NCBI RefSeq assembly: GCF_019933155.2
Contig: NZ_CP082944.1
Coordinates: forward strand, 1,676,001-1,740,000
DNA from: Metabacillus dongyingensis
GTDB taxonomy: Bacteria; Bacillota; Bacilli; Bacillales; Bacillaceae
Length of the DNA: 64,000 nt
Direction of reading: 5' to 3'
Below are positions 25,675 to 33,108 of this stretch, piece by piece (within the stretch, counting starts at the first letter, position 1; every line of letters starts with the position of its first letter). The notes below the pieces were generated by a model, which searched no databases, was not told the DNA's origin, and saw nothing but the letters and a program-made list of their open reading frames with translations. The translations under genes were made by a program, and so were the position numbers.

Positions 25675-25809
25675 ATGATGAGTTTGAAAGTGTCGCACGG
25701 TAAAGAGTTGTCATACCTTTATTTATGTCGTGCAATTTTTCATGCAATTGTGATCAACGGGATACGTATGCCCTTTTTTACTAATTGCATAGGCACAATC
25801 AAACGTTAA
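25675..25809 (+). CDS. 44-aa leader peptide upstream of the ABC-F gene
   Basis: Short reading frame with a near-ideal ribosome site (GGAGGTG, 8 nt) and the start MMSLKVSHGKELSYLYLCRA. It lies between a promoter and three terminators, all ahead of an ABC-F ATPase gene. The second half of the frame spans alternative hairpins: ATGCAATT at 25742 is complementary to AATTGCAT at 25783 and encloses terminator-like hairpin 25759-25779. That layout fits a translated leader that controls read-through, as known for vmlR-type and other antibiotic-protection ABC-F genes. It may instead be an independent small protein. The regulatory role is inferred. Confidence 0.6.
   Translation: MMSLKVSHGKELSYLYLCRAIFHAIVINGIRMPFFTNCIGTIKR
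25759..25779 (+). terminator. terminator-like hairpin inside the leader frame
   Basis: GGGATAC and GTAT-G-CCC (one bulge) followed by T6. An outer 8-bp pairing (25742-25749 with 25783-25790) is its possible competitor or clamp. Confidence 0.5.
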
Positions 25810-25843
25810 GAAGATTCTCTTATCCATTCAATTAAAAGTGATG

Positions 25844-25872
25844 CGGAGAGCTTATTAGCTCTCCGTTTTTTT
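25844..25872 (+). terminator. strong intrinsic terminator after the leader frame
   Basis: CGGAGAGC and GCTCTCCG, 6-nt loop, T7. It stands about 300 bp before the ABC-F start and would stop most transcripts unless antiterminated. Confidence 0.85.
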
Positions 25873-25880
25873 ATGTCATC

Positions 25881-26000
25881 AATGTCTAGCTGCACCGCCT
25901 AGCTCCCCGGTCAGAAACGCTCCGCCAAAAAAGTCAAAACAGGACTTTGGCGGATCCTTATCTGCCATGTCTGCGCTGAGCAAGGCGGTTTCGCTTTTCG
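25881..26000. repeat. dispersed GC-rich repeat, fullest copy
   Basis: Begins ATGTCTAGCTGCACCGCC and ends GCGGTTTCGCTTTTCG. An internal hairpin at 25921-25954 pairs TCCGCC-AAA and TTTGGCGGA arms. Shorter relatives lie at 6145, 26076 and 28534. Elements that open TCTAGCT...GCGCCTAG...CCCCGG and end GCTTTTC are familiar from many Bacillaceae genomes; their role is not known to me. Confidence 0.5.
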
Positions 26001-26002
26001 AT

Positions 26003-26046
26003 AGACCAGGATAAGCAGGAAACTGTTTCTTTCTGGTCTTTTTTTA
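26003..26046 (+). terminator. third intrinsic terminator before the ABC-F gene
   Basis: AGACCAG and CTGGTCT arms with an inner GAAAC/GTTTC stem, followed by T8. Only about 125 bp separate it from the ABC-F start codon. Confidence 0.8.
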
Positions 26047-26075
26047 GTTTTAAGAATTACAGAGCTATGCGCATC

Positions 26076-26160
26076 GATGTCTAGCTCATGGCCCAACTCC
26101 TCGGCCAGAACAAATCTGTCTTCCGAGCTAAACGGGCAATTCCGCTTTTTAAATAAAAGG
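26076..26160. repeat. second, diverged copy of the dispersed repeat
   Basis: TGTCTAGCTCATGGCCCAACTCC and TCGGCCAGAAC parallel the opening of the 25881 copy, and GGCAATTCCGCTTTTT parallels its end; the middle has decayed. The ribosome site of the ABC-F gene follows immediately. Confidence 0.4.
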
Positions 26161-26171
26161 AGATGTTACTT

Positions 26172-28049
26172 ATGACAATATGTTCAGTTCACCAATTAGC
26201 AAAATCATATGGAAGCCAGCTTATTTTTGAAAATTTATCCTTTGAAATAAATGAAAATGAAAAAATCGGATTTGTAGGACGAAACGGGACGGGAAAAACG
26301 ACATTGTTTAAATGTCTGTCAGGAATCGAGCACCCTGACGCAGGAACGATTTCAATCAGAAAAGGGATGAAGGTCGGATATCTCGCCCAAATTCCGTTGT
26401 TCCCCGCCGGAACAACGGTTGAGGAGGTTCTGAGACAAGCTTTTGCCGAGTTAAATCTTTTATCGAACGAGCTTGCACAGCTTGAAATGGAGATGTCTGA
26501 AACAGAGGATCCTGATAAATTGGAAAAAACAATTGCACGATATGGCATTTGCCAGGAAACATATGAAAATCAGGGCGGATATGAGATGGATGCCAAAATC
26601 AGCGCCGTTGCAAACGGGCTTCAGCTGCAGCCCCTTCTGAAATCGGATTTTGACAAAATCAGCGGCGGAGAGAAAACAAAGGTGTCCCTTGGTCTGATGC
26701 TGCTTCAGGCACCCCAGATCCTTTTACTTGATGAGCCGACTAATCATCTTGATATAGCTGCTGTAGAGTGGCTTGAAGGCTTTTTAAAAGAATATAAAGG
26801 GACGGTTGTTGTCATTTCCCATGACCGGGCCTTTTTAGATGAAGTGGCTGCAAAAATCATCGACCTAGAAGATGGGGAGGTCACAGTATACCATCACAAT
26901 TATTCAGGCTTCATTTCGGAAAAACAAAAGAGGCTGATGGCTGAATTTCAGGCTTATCAGGATCAGCAAAAGAAAGTGAAGAAAATGAGAGAAGCCATTA
27001 AAAGACTGAGAGAATGGGCTAATCAGGCAAATCCTCCAAATGAGGGACTGCACAAACGTGCACGGAATATGGAGCGTGCACTTGAGCGGATGGAGAAATT
27101 AAAAAAGCCTATTTTGAATCACAGGAAAATGGATCTCCATTTTGAAGGGTCTGACCGAAGCGGCAAAAAAGTCCTGACCTTTGAAAAAGTAACAAAAACC
27201 TTTGGAAGAAGACTGGTGTTTGAAAATGTCAGCATGCAGCTTTCCTATAAGGACAGGGCGGCAATAGTCGGAGAAAACGGTTCAGGCAAGTCAACGCTGC
27301 TGAAACTGGTCATGGGAGAGCATGAGCCTGATGATGCAGGTGTGCGGATTGGCAGCAGCGTGAAAATAGGCTACCTCTCCCAGCAGCTTATTCTCACAGA
27401 TGCAGAAGTTTCGATCATCGATTATTTCAGGGAAGATTTGTCTGTCTCAGAGGACGATGCACGCCATATATTAGCAAAATTTTTATTTTACGGGTCTGCT
27501 GTCTTTAAAAAAATGAAAAACACAAGCGGGGGAGAAAGAATGAGAATCCAGCTGGCTAAGCTGATGCAGAAGGATCTTAATTTTCTCATTCTGGATGAAC
27601 CGACCAATCATTTGGACATTGATTCAAGGGAAGTGCTTGAGGAAGCAATTGAACATTTTGACGGTACCATCCTCGCTGTTTCCCATGACAGGTATTTTCT
27701 GAACAAACTTTTCACAAAAACGTTTTGGATTTATGAAAAACGGCTTCATTCATTTGATGGTAACTACTCCTGGGCACGGGAAAAGATGAAGGGGCACTTG
27801 GCTGAAAAAGAGGTACCTTCAAGGGAAGTTCCAAAGCTTGCGGTGAAAAAATCAAACGATGTTTTACAGGCTCCAGGATCAGCAGAAATTGAAAGACAGA
27901 TCGAACAGCATGAAAACGAATTATTCCGGCTTGAAGAACAGATGCTTTCGCTGACTGATCTTGCGCAGCTGATGGAGCTGAACAGACTGAAGGAAGAAAA
28001 AGAAAAGCAGATTGAATGGTTATATGAACAGCTTGAAGCGATCAGCTGA
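26172..28049 (+). CDS. ABC-F family ATPase, ribosomal-protection-like
   Basis: Cytoplasmic protein with two ABC domains and no membrane part, the plan of ABC-F factors that act on the ribosome's E site and, in some members, dislodge antibiotics. First Walker A GRNGTGKTT (36-44), first signature KISGGEKTKV, second Walker A GENGSGKST, second signature NTSGGERMRI, and two LLLDEPTNHLDI-type Walker B motifs. The linker (about residues 250-315) is basic and includes REWANQANPPNEGLHKRARN. A coiled-coil C-terminal tail ends the 625 residues. AAAAGGAG lies 9 nt before this ATG; the earlier ATG abuts it. The attenuator-like leader supports a drug-inducible role, unproven. Confidence 0.88.
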   Translation: MTICSVHQLAKSYGSQLIFENLSFEINENEKIGFVGRNGTGKTTLFKCLSGIEHPDAGTISIRKGMKVGYLAQIPLFPAGTTVEEVLRQAFAELNLLSNELAQLEMEMSETEDPDKLEKTIARYGICQETYENQGGYEMDAKISAVANGLQLQPLLKSDFDKISGGEKTKVSLGLMLLQAPQILLLDEPTNHLDIAAVEWLEGFLKEYKGTVVVISHDRAFLDEVAAKIIDLEDGEVTVYHHNYSGFISEKQKRLMAEFQAYQDQQKKVKKMREAIKRLREWANQANPPNEGLHKRARNMERALERMEKLKKPILNHRKMDLHFEGSDRSGKKVLTFEKVTKTFGRRLVFENVSMQLSYKDRAAIVGENGSGKSTLLKLVMGEHEPDDAGVRIGSSVKIGYLSQQLILTDAEVSIIDYFREDLSVSEDDARHILAKFLFYGSAVFKKMKNTSGGERMRIQLAKLMQKDLNFLILDEPTNHLDIDSREVLEEAIEHFDGTILAVSHDRYFLNKLFTKTFWIYEKRLHSFDGNYSWAREKMKGHLAEKEVPSREVPKLAVKKSNDVLQAPGSAEIERQIEQHENELFRLEEQMLSLTDLAQLMELNRLKEEKEKQIEWLYEQLEAIS

Positions 28050-28051
28050 AT

Positions 28052-28093
28052 AAAGAAAAGGTCCATTGCCTATCTGCAATGGACCTTTTCTTT
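28052..28093. terminator. bidirectional terminator
   Basis: AAAGAAAAGGTCCATTGC and GCAATGGACCTTTTCTTT pair perfectly with a short loop, between convergent genes. Confidence 0.9.
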
Positions 28094-28448
28094 ATTTGAA
28101 ATTTTCCACTTCATCAGGATTGTTGGCATGATTGTCTTTTAAAATGCCGTGCTCTTCAATATGGCGTCTCGCTTCCGCGTCTCCAAGCATGTAGATCATG
28201 GCATAAATCTTTCTCATTGAATCATCATAAGCTTTATTTTCGGCATCATGATGGTATTCGCGAAACGGAACCTGTGCGCGCTGAAACGTTTGAAAATCCG
28301 CAGCACTGTTTTCACTGTAATACGACTTCAATTCATTCAGTTCGGATGGATTTGCAAAAATTTTAAAGCTTGGACTGGATTCGACCGGGTATTCAAGGAT
28401 TTCTCCGCTGGCAATATCGACAAAATAAGTTCGTTTTTCTTGTTCCAT
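28092..28448 (-). CDS. conserved hypothetical protein, 118 aa
   Basis: Not recognised with confidence. The product starts MEQEKRTYFVDIASGEILEY, a beta-hairpin-like opening, continues with an acidic helical middle and ends with a histidine-rich helix (AEARRHIEEHGILKDNHAN). A His-His-Asp cluster (FREYHHDAENKAYDDS) could bind metal but fits no family I can name. No signal or membrane segment. AAGGAG precedes the ATG and is partly enclosed in an inverted repeat in the leader. Single-gene unit. Confidence 0.65.
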   Translation of the reverse strand: MEQEKRTYFVDIASGEILEYPVESSPSFKIFANPSELNELKSYYSENSAADFQTFQRAQVPFREYHHDAENKAYDDSMRKIYAMIYMLGDAEARRHIEEHGILKDNHANNPDEVENFK

Positions 28449-28462
28449 CTTAGTTCAACTCC

Positions 28463-28496
28463 TTTAGTGGCTTTAGTAAGCATTTACCACTAAAGA
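28463..28496 (-). promoter_or_regulatory. leader inverted repeat touching the ribosome site
   Basis: On the minus strand CTTTAGTGG and CCACTAAAG form a perfect 9-bp stem with a 16-nt loop; the 3' arm runs into AAGGAG. Folding would partly hide the ribosome site of the 118-aa gene. A DNA operator is the alternative. Confidence 0.45.
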
Positions 28497-28533
28497 GAGA
28501 AAGCTAATCCTGAAATGACTAGAATTATGGTAA

Positions 28534-28650
28534 GTACTAGGGAGCATGAATATTTAGCATCTTGGTCAGAACCAATTCCCAAAAAGACCAACCCGGATGT
28601 TACTGTCGAATCATTTTCTGCCATGTCCCCACTGAGGGAGGCGCTTCCTT
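28534..28650. repeat. degenerate copy of the dispersed repeat
   Basis: Shares GGTCAGAA, CCAAAAAG and CTGCCATGTC...CTGAG...GGCG in the same order with the 25881 copy. Located between the ends of two neighbouring units; no gene is seen here. Confidence 0.4.
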
Positions 28651-28652
28651 TT

Positions 28653-29447
28653 CTAACTAAGCATCACTTTATCAGAAAGAGATCCATTTCCTTTTATTTT
28701 CCCAAACTCATTTAAGAGAGCTGTTACGGTCAGTTTTTTCTTCTGCTCGCCTTCTGCTTCAAAGATAATGCGTCCGCTGTCCATCATGATCAGGCGATTG
28801 CCGAGATCAACTGCCTGCTGCATATTGTGAGTAATCATCAAGGTAGTCAGGCTGCCGTTTGTGACAAGTTTTTTAGTGAGCTGTGTAATCAGCTCAGCAC
28901 GTGCCGGATCTAGAGCAGCTGTATGTTCATCCAAGAGAAGAATATCGGGATTTGTAAACGTCGCCATCAGCAGGGAGAGGGCCTGCCTTTCTCCGCCAGA
29001 CAGCAAACCTACTTTTGCGGTCAGTCTGTCTTCAAGCCGCAGGCCAAGTGATGCAAGCTGTTCTTTAAAGTATTCTCTTCGTTTGGAGGTAACACCGGGT
29101 CTGAGTGATCTTTTTTTCACGCGAGAATAAGCAATGGCCAAGTTTTCTTCAATGGTCAAAGCTGGAGAAGTCCCGGCCATAGGATCCTGAAAAACACGTC
29201 CAATGTACTTCGCGCGTTTATGCTCGCGGACGAAGCTGACGGTTTTTCCGTTTATGTCTACATCGCCTTCATCCGGAAAGATTCTCCCGGAAATGACGTT
29301 TAAAAGAGTCGATTTTCCAGCACCGTTGCTGCCGATGACAGTAACAAAGTCTCCTTTTTGCAGAGAAAGAGAAAGGCCGTTTAAAGCCTTTTTTTCATCT
29401 GGTGATCCCTCATTAAACACTTTTTCAATCTGTTTTAATTCAAGCAA
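28653..29447 (-). CDS. ABC transporter ATPase, TrpZ-like
   Basis: ATPase of an importer whose three genes run binding protein, permease, ATPase. Walker A GSNGAGKST, signature LLSGGERQAL, Walker B ILLLDEHTAALDP and the switch His in LMITHNMQQA are intact. The DEH in place of the usual DEP in Walker B is typical of the subgroup that serves this binding-protein family. The TTG that gives MLELKQIEKVF is preferred because GAGTGGTG lies 6 nt before it; a GTG four codons earlier lacks spacing. The gene overlaps the permease stop by 8 bp. Substrates in the family include tryptophan, tyrosine or other small solutes; undecided here. Confidence 0.85.
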   Translation of the reverse strand: MLELKQIEKVFNEGSPDEKKALNGLSLSLQKGDFVTVIGSNGAGKSTLLNVISGRIFPDEGDVDINGKTVSFVREHKRAKYIGRVFQDPMAGTSPALTIEENLAIAYSRVKKRSLRPGVTSKRREYFKEQLASLGLRLEDRLTAKVGLLSGGERQALSLLMATFTNPDILLLDEHTAALDPARAELITQLTKKLVTNGSLTTLMITHNMQQAVDLGNRLIMMDSGRIIFEAEGEQKKKLTVTALLNEFGKIKGNGSLSDKVMLS

Positions 29448-30411
29448 TTTTGACACCACTCTTTCTCAAGCCGCCTTTTTTCCGCTTCCGCTTGGCAAGC
29501 ACCTGCGGAACGACAAGCGCTGCAATGACGATACATGCGGTGATCATTTTCATGTCTCCCGTTTCAAGGAAATCGGCTCTTAGGGCGAGTGCAATAATCA
29601 TCCTGTACACAATCGCACCAATAATGACCGCTAGTGTTGCCCGGATAATGGTTTTCGTTCCAACAAGGGCTTCACCGATAATCACGGATGCAAGACCGAT
29701 AATGATCATTCCGATTCCCATGCCGACATCGCTGAATCCGGAATACTGAGCAATAAATGCTCCTGAAAAAGCTACAAGAGCGTTTGACAGACCAAGACCA
29801 ATAATCTTCATCATGTCGGTATTAGCTGAAAAACTTGCGATCATCTTTTCGTTATCGCCGACTGCACGAATGGCGATGCCGACTTCTGTTTTCAGGAAAT
29901 AATCCAAGACTAACTTGATAAATGAAATAAGGATCAGCATTGCAATAAGAATGGACCATGTTTTAGGAATAAAGTTTTCAAGACCGACAGAAAGAAAGAA
30001 TGATTGCATGAAAGAGTCAATACCAAGCTGGTTCCAGCCATCAAGCAAGGCAGTAAAGACTGTGCTTTCTTGAAGAAGAGGGACGTTTGACTGTCCCATG
30101 ATCCGCAGATTGATTGAATACAGGGCAATCATCATTAAAATACCGGAAAGCAGCGGGTTAATGTTTCCTTTCGTGTGAAGGATGCCCGTCAGACACCCCG
30201 CTGCAAACCCTGCAAGCAGGGCTGCGAGCGTAGCGATAAATGGATTAATGCCGTTTACGATCATTGCTGCACATATGGCAGCTCCGGTTACAAAGCTGCC
30301 GTCCACAGTTAAATCGGGAAAATCTAAAATTCGAAATGAAAGATAAACACCGAGCGCCATAATAGCGTAAATCAGTCCGGATTCGACGGACGAGAAAAGA
30401 GCAGTAAACAT
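29440..30411 (-). CDS. ABC transporter permease, TrpY-like
   Basis: Polytopic membrane subunit, 323 residues, of the branched-chain-like permease class. The N-terminal YAIMALGVYLSFRILDFPDLTVDGSF is the hallmark of the permeases that pair with DUF534-type binding proteins. Later segments include GIAIRAVGDNEKMIASF, the coupling region, and a lysine-rich cytoplasmic tail (LAKRKRKKGGLRK). AAGGAGG precedes the ATG. Lies 12 bp after the binding-protein gene on the minus strand. Confidence 0.87.
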   Translation of the reverse strand: MFTALFSSVESGLIYAIMALGVYLSFRILDFPDLTVDGSFVTGAAICAAMIVNGINPFIATLAALLAGFAAGCLTGILHTKGNINPLLSGILMMIALYSINLRIMGQSNVPLLQESTVFTALLDGWNQLGIDSFMQSFFLSVGLENFIPKTWSILIAMLILISFIKLVLDYFLKTEVGIAIRAVGDNEKMIASFSANTDMMKIIGLGLSNALVAFSGAFIAQYSGFSDVGMGIGMIIIGLASVIIGEALVGTKTIIRATLAVIIGAIVYRMIIALALRADFLETGDMKMITACIVIAALVVPQVLAKRKRKKGGLRKSGVKIA

Positions 30412-30423
30412 GATAAGACCTCC

Positions 30424-31407
30424 TTAGTCGATAATTTCTGCATCTTCCCATTCTTCTTTAATTTCAACATTCATCGCTTCAGCAGCTTTTTTGCTGATCT
30501 GAAGTTTCAGCTTCTGCGGGTATTCCACAGGTATTTCGCTTGCTTTCTTATTGCCGGCTAAAATATCGGCAGCTTTTAATCCCGCTTCATAGCCAATGTC
30601 GTTGTAGTCAAAGCCATAAGCTGCAAATCCTCCGCGCGCCACTGAATCAAGCTCTCCTACAAATAGAGGGATATCTTCGTCGCCTGCTACAGAGATAACC
30701 GATTCCAGTGCAGAAACGACGGTGTTATCCGTTATGATATAGAAAGCATCCACTTTTCCGACAAGTGCTTCAGCAGCTTGTTTGACTTCCGCGGAAGTTG
30801 AGACAGATGACTCCACGATTTCTAAATCAGTACCTTTAATCGCTTTTTCAACAAGATCTATTTGGGCAGCTGAATTTTGTTCTCCTGAATTGTATATCAT
30901 CCCAATTTTATTGCCTTCAACATTTTCATCAATAAATTTGACCGTACTTGGAACTGCATCCGGATGAGTATCGGTTGTGCCTGTGATATTTGCTCCAGGC
31001 TCTTCAAAGCTTTTAACAAGTCCTGCTCCAATAGGATCTGTTACGGATGTAAAGACAATCGGTATATCCTTTGTTGCATTCAGAGCACTTAAAGCACTCG
31101 GTGTTGAGTTGGCGAAAATAAGGTCAACGTCATCTCCGACAAAATTGCTTGCGATCGTCTGGCTGTTGTTTTGATCGCCGCCAGCAATTTGAACATCATA
31201 TTCAACCTTCAGTCCTTTTTCATCAAGCGCTTTTTTAAATCCTTCAAGTGCAGCATCGAGTGAAGGGTGCTCTACAATTTGAGTAACCCCGACTTGATAG
31301 GTCTTTTCACTTCCAGCACTTCCCGCTGTATCTTTACTGCCGCAGCCTGCTGCAAGAATCATTCCTGAGATTGCGGCACTCATGCCAAGCTTTGTTTTCC
31401 AGTTCAT
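30424..31407 (-). CDS. ABC transporter substrate-binding lipoprotein, TrpX-like
   Basis: Lipoprotein with signal peptide ending LAAGC (lipidated Cys22) and a periplasmic-binding-protein fold of the DUF534/TrpX group: QVGVTQIVEHPSLDAALEGF at the start, DVDLIFANSTPSALSAL, PIVFTSVTDPIGAGLV and IGMIYNSGEQNSAAQ are all family landmarks. Length 327 residues, usual. GGGGG precedes the ATG. It is the first gene of the operon; the 230-bp upstream region lacks a T-box sequence, the control seen for some tryptophan homologs. Ligand not determined. Confidence 0.87.
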   Translation of the reverse strand: MNWKTKLGMSAAISGMILAAGCGSKDTAGSAGSEKTYQVGVTQIVEHPSLDAALEGFKKALDEKGLKVEYDVQIAGGDQNNSQTIASNFVGDDVDLIFANSTPSALSALNATKDIPIVFTSVTDPIGAGLVKSFEEPGANITGTTDTHPDAVPSTVKFIDENVEGNKIGMIYNSGEQNSAAQIDLVEKAIKGTDLEIVESSVSTSAEVKQAAEALVGKVDAFYIITDNTVVSALESVISVAGDEDIPLFVGELDSVARGGFAAYGFDYNDIGYEAGLKAADILAGNKKASEIPVEYPQKLKLQISKKAAEAMNVEIKEEWEDAEIID

Positions 31408-31685
31408 TGTAATACCCCCATTTTTTATTCTACTTTTACGCTTTTATGCTTTTATTCATTAAATTATAACTCATGTTTCGTTTTCTTCAATCATTATTTT
31501 CAGATTTAACTGAAATTTCTGCTCTTTTTAGGTCATTGGCAGTATTTTTCGCTTAAGATTCTCCTAATAACTCACAAATTTATAACAAAACAATGAAAAC
31601 TATATTACAAAATGATTATATGAAACATTCGTCCTAAGACAATATGTATACTTATTTGCAACAGATTGGATTAGGTGGCCGGTAT

Positions 31686-32066
31686 ATGAACATTAATGAC
31701 AGAGCATTAGTCAATCTATCAAGGTTATATTCAAAACTATTAGGTTATTTGCTTGTCAAACGGGATGCGGATGGGAATGTGAACTATCAAATCAGCGAGC
31801 TCTCTGAAGAACTAGGCGTTTCAAAGCGATCTGCCATTCAGAAGCTCGATCAGCTCGAGCAGTTCGGGGCTATTCAGTCGAAGAAGAGCGGGGTATGCAG
31901 AATTATCAGCACCCGCATTGAAAAAACGCCGATCTGTCTTTGCTATCAGGCGCTTGCTGCCCTAAAAAAAAGTCCGTCGCTTGCCGGCAATCCTGCGAAG
32001 CTTGCGGATGAAATGAATGTGAGAGAAAAAGATGCGGAGATGATTCTGCAGCTGTTATCCAAATAG
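31686..32066 (+). CDS. winged helix-turn-helix regulator, 126 aa
   Basis: Probable DNA-binding protein. Residues 15-75 form a winged helix: LYSKLLGYLLVKRDADGNVNYQISELSEELG, the recognition helix VSKRSAIQKLDQLEQFG and a short wing with SKKSGVCRII. A small helical C-terminal domain has three cysteines (VCRI, ICLC) that might sense redox state or metal. AGGTGG lies before the chosen ATG; the ATG 14 codons earlier has none. It is divergent from the TrpXYZ-like operon, so local control of that importer is a reasonable guess. Family not firmly assigned. Confidence 0.65.
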   Translation: MNINDRALVNLSRLYSKLLGYLLVKRDADGNVNYQISELSEELGVSKRSAIQKLDQLEQFGAIQSKKSGVCRIISTRIEKTPICLCYQALAALKKSPSLAGNPAKLADEMNVREKDAEMILQLLSK

Positions 32067-32076
32067 ACGGATGAGA

Positions 32077-32102
32077 AACCTCGGGGTAACCGGGGTTTTT
32101 TT
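32077..32102 (+). terminator. intrinsic terminator
   Basis: AACCTCGG and CCGGGGTT (one G-T pair) with a GGTAA loop, then T7. Confidence 0.7.
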
Positions 32103-32229
32103 GCTGTTTGGAGAAAATTATTATCATGGAAGGAATAAGGAATAGTTTTACCCTTTCTAAAAATTTGGAGCCCAATACAAGTAATCATTTCAAGGGAAAA
32201 AAAGAAGCAAATGAGATGAATTAAGACAC

Positions 32230-32880
32230 TCATTTGCTTCCTTTTTTTTCATTTTGATTATAGCTAAGAATATGTAAACAAAATTCAAGATCTGATTGAA
32301 GATGATTTTTCATCAGGCTCTCGGCTTCTTGCCCGTCTCTTGATTTTATTGCTTCATAAATTTCTTCGTGTTCATCAATTAAACGAGGGCGGCTGTAAAG
32401 AACCACTGTCTTGCGGAATAGATAAATAATTGACTGCATTCTGTTGATGGTATCAATCATCATAGAGTTACCAGTGGAATGAACGATAATTTCATGAAAG
32501 CGTTCATTAGCAGACATGATTTCATCAGTCGTTCCTTCTCTTCCAATATTAATGCATTCAGATAGGGATATTAAGTCTTCCTCAGGCAAATATGTTGCAG
32601 CAGACCGGGCAGAAAACCCTTCTAAAAGAATGCGAACCTGGAATAAATCACGCAAATCCTTCTCAGTAGGCTGGACAACCTTTTTATTTACAATGAGACC
32701 CTCATATCCCAGCTGGCGAAGAGATTCTCTGATAGGAGTACGGCTGTAGCCTAGTTCAGCTGCGAGCTTTTCTTCTACAATTTTCGTTCCTCCCGGAATA
32801 TCCCCATTTAAAATCCTGTCACGAATCACTTCATATGTTTGATGGTAAGCAGGCCGAGATTTTCCTTTGTTTTTACTCAT
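32230..32880 (-). CDS. GntR-family regulator, FadR/FCD type
   Basis: Transcription factor with an N-terminal winged helix (EKLAAELGYSRTPIRESLRQL recognition region) and an all-helical FCD ligand-binding domain (residues 85-210; the metal-binding Asp/His pattern appears in NERFHEIIVHSTGN and IDEHEEIYEAIKS). FCD regulators usually respond to organic acids. AGGAGTG precedes the ATG; nine in-frame upstream codons are rejected. It is divergent from the dehydrogenase/kinase/permease operon and the spacer holds TGTATACA-type palindromes, so it most likely represses that operon until a sugar acid appears. Confidence 0.88.
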   Translation of the reverse strand: MSKNKGKSRPAYHQTYEVIRDRILNGDIPGGTKIVEEKLAAELGYSRTPIRESLRQLGYEGLIVNKKVVQPTEKDLRDLFQVRILLEGFSARSAATYLPEEDLISLSECINIGREGTTDEIMSANERFHEIIVHSTGNSMMIDTINRMQSIIYLFRKTVVLYSRPRLIDEHEEIYEAIKSRDGQEAESLMKNHLQSDLEFCLHILSYNQNEKKGSK

Positions 32881-32990
32881 AGCTTTCACTCCTAATTCAA
32901 AAACCAATTATCAATTATAGTAACAAAAAATGATGAATAAATGTATAAGCTAAACAATTTAATCAATAATGAATACAAAAATTAAAAAAA

Positions 32991-33030
32991 TGTATACAAA
33001 ATTAATGTAATGGTATACAATCGCATTATA
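32991..33030 (+). promoter_or_regulatory. promoter and GntR-type operators for the sugar-acid operon
   Basis: TTAATG, 17-nt spacer, ATTATA. The palindromic TGTATACA lies at 32991-32998 and GGTATACAA at 33012-33020, inside the spacer; repeats of this type are common FCD-regulator sites. Confidence 0.5.
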
Positions 33031-33036
33031 GGAAAT

Positions 33037-33051
33037 ATGAAAGCGTATTCA
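33037..33051 (+). promoter_or_regulatory. cre site (CcpA) of the sugar-acid operon
   Basis: ATGAAAGCGTATTCA matches WTGNAANCGNWNNCW at every defined position, seven bases after the -10 box. Confidence 0.75.
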
Positions 33052-33108
33052 GATTTTAGATTTACAAACCTATCAAAATAAGTGATTAGCAGATTAGGAG
33101 GAAATAGG

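Noticed and set aside
31408..31640. T-box riboswitch before the TrpX-like gene
   Set aside because: No T-box core sequence and no terminator/antiterminator pair found on the minus strand.
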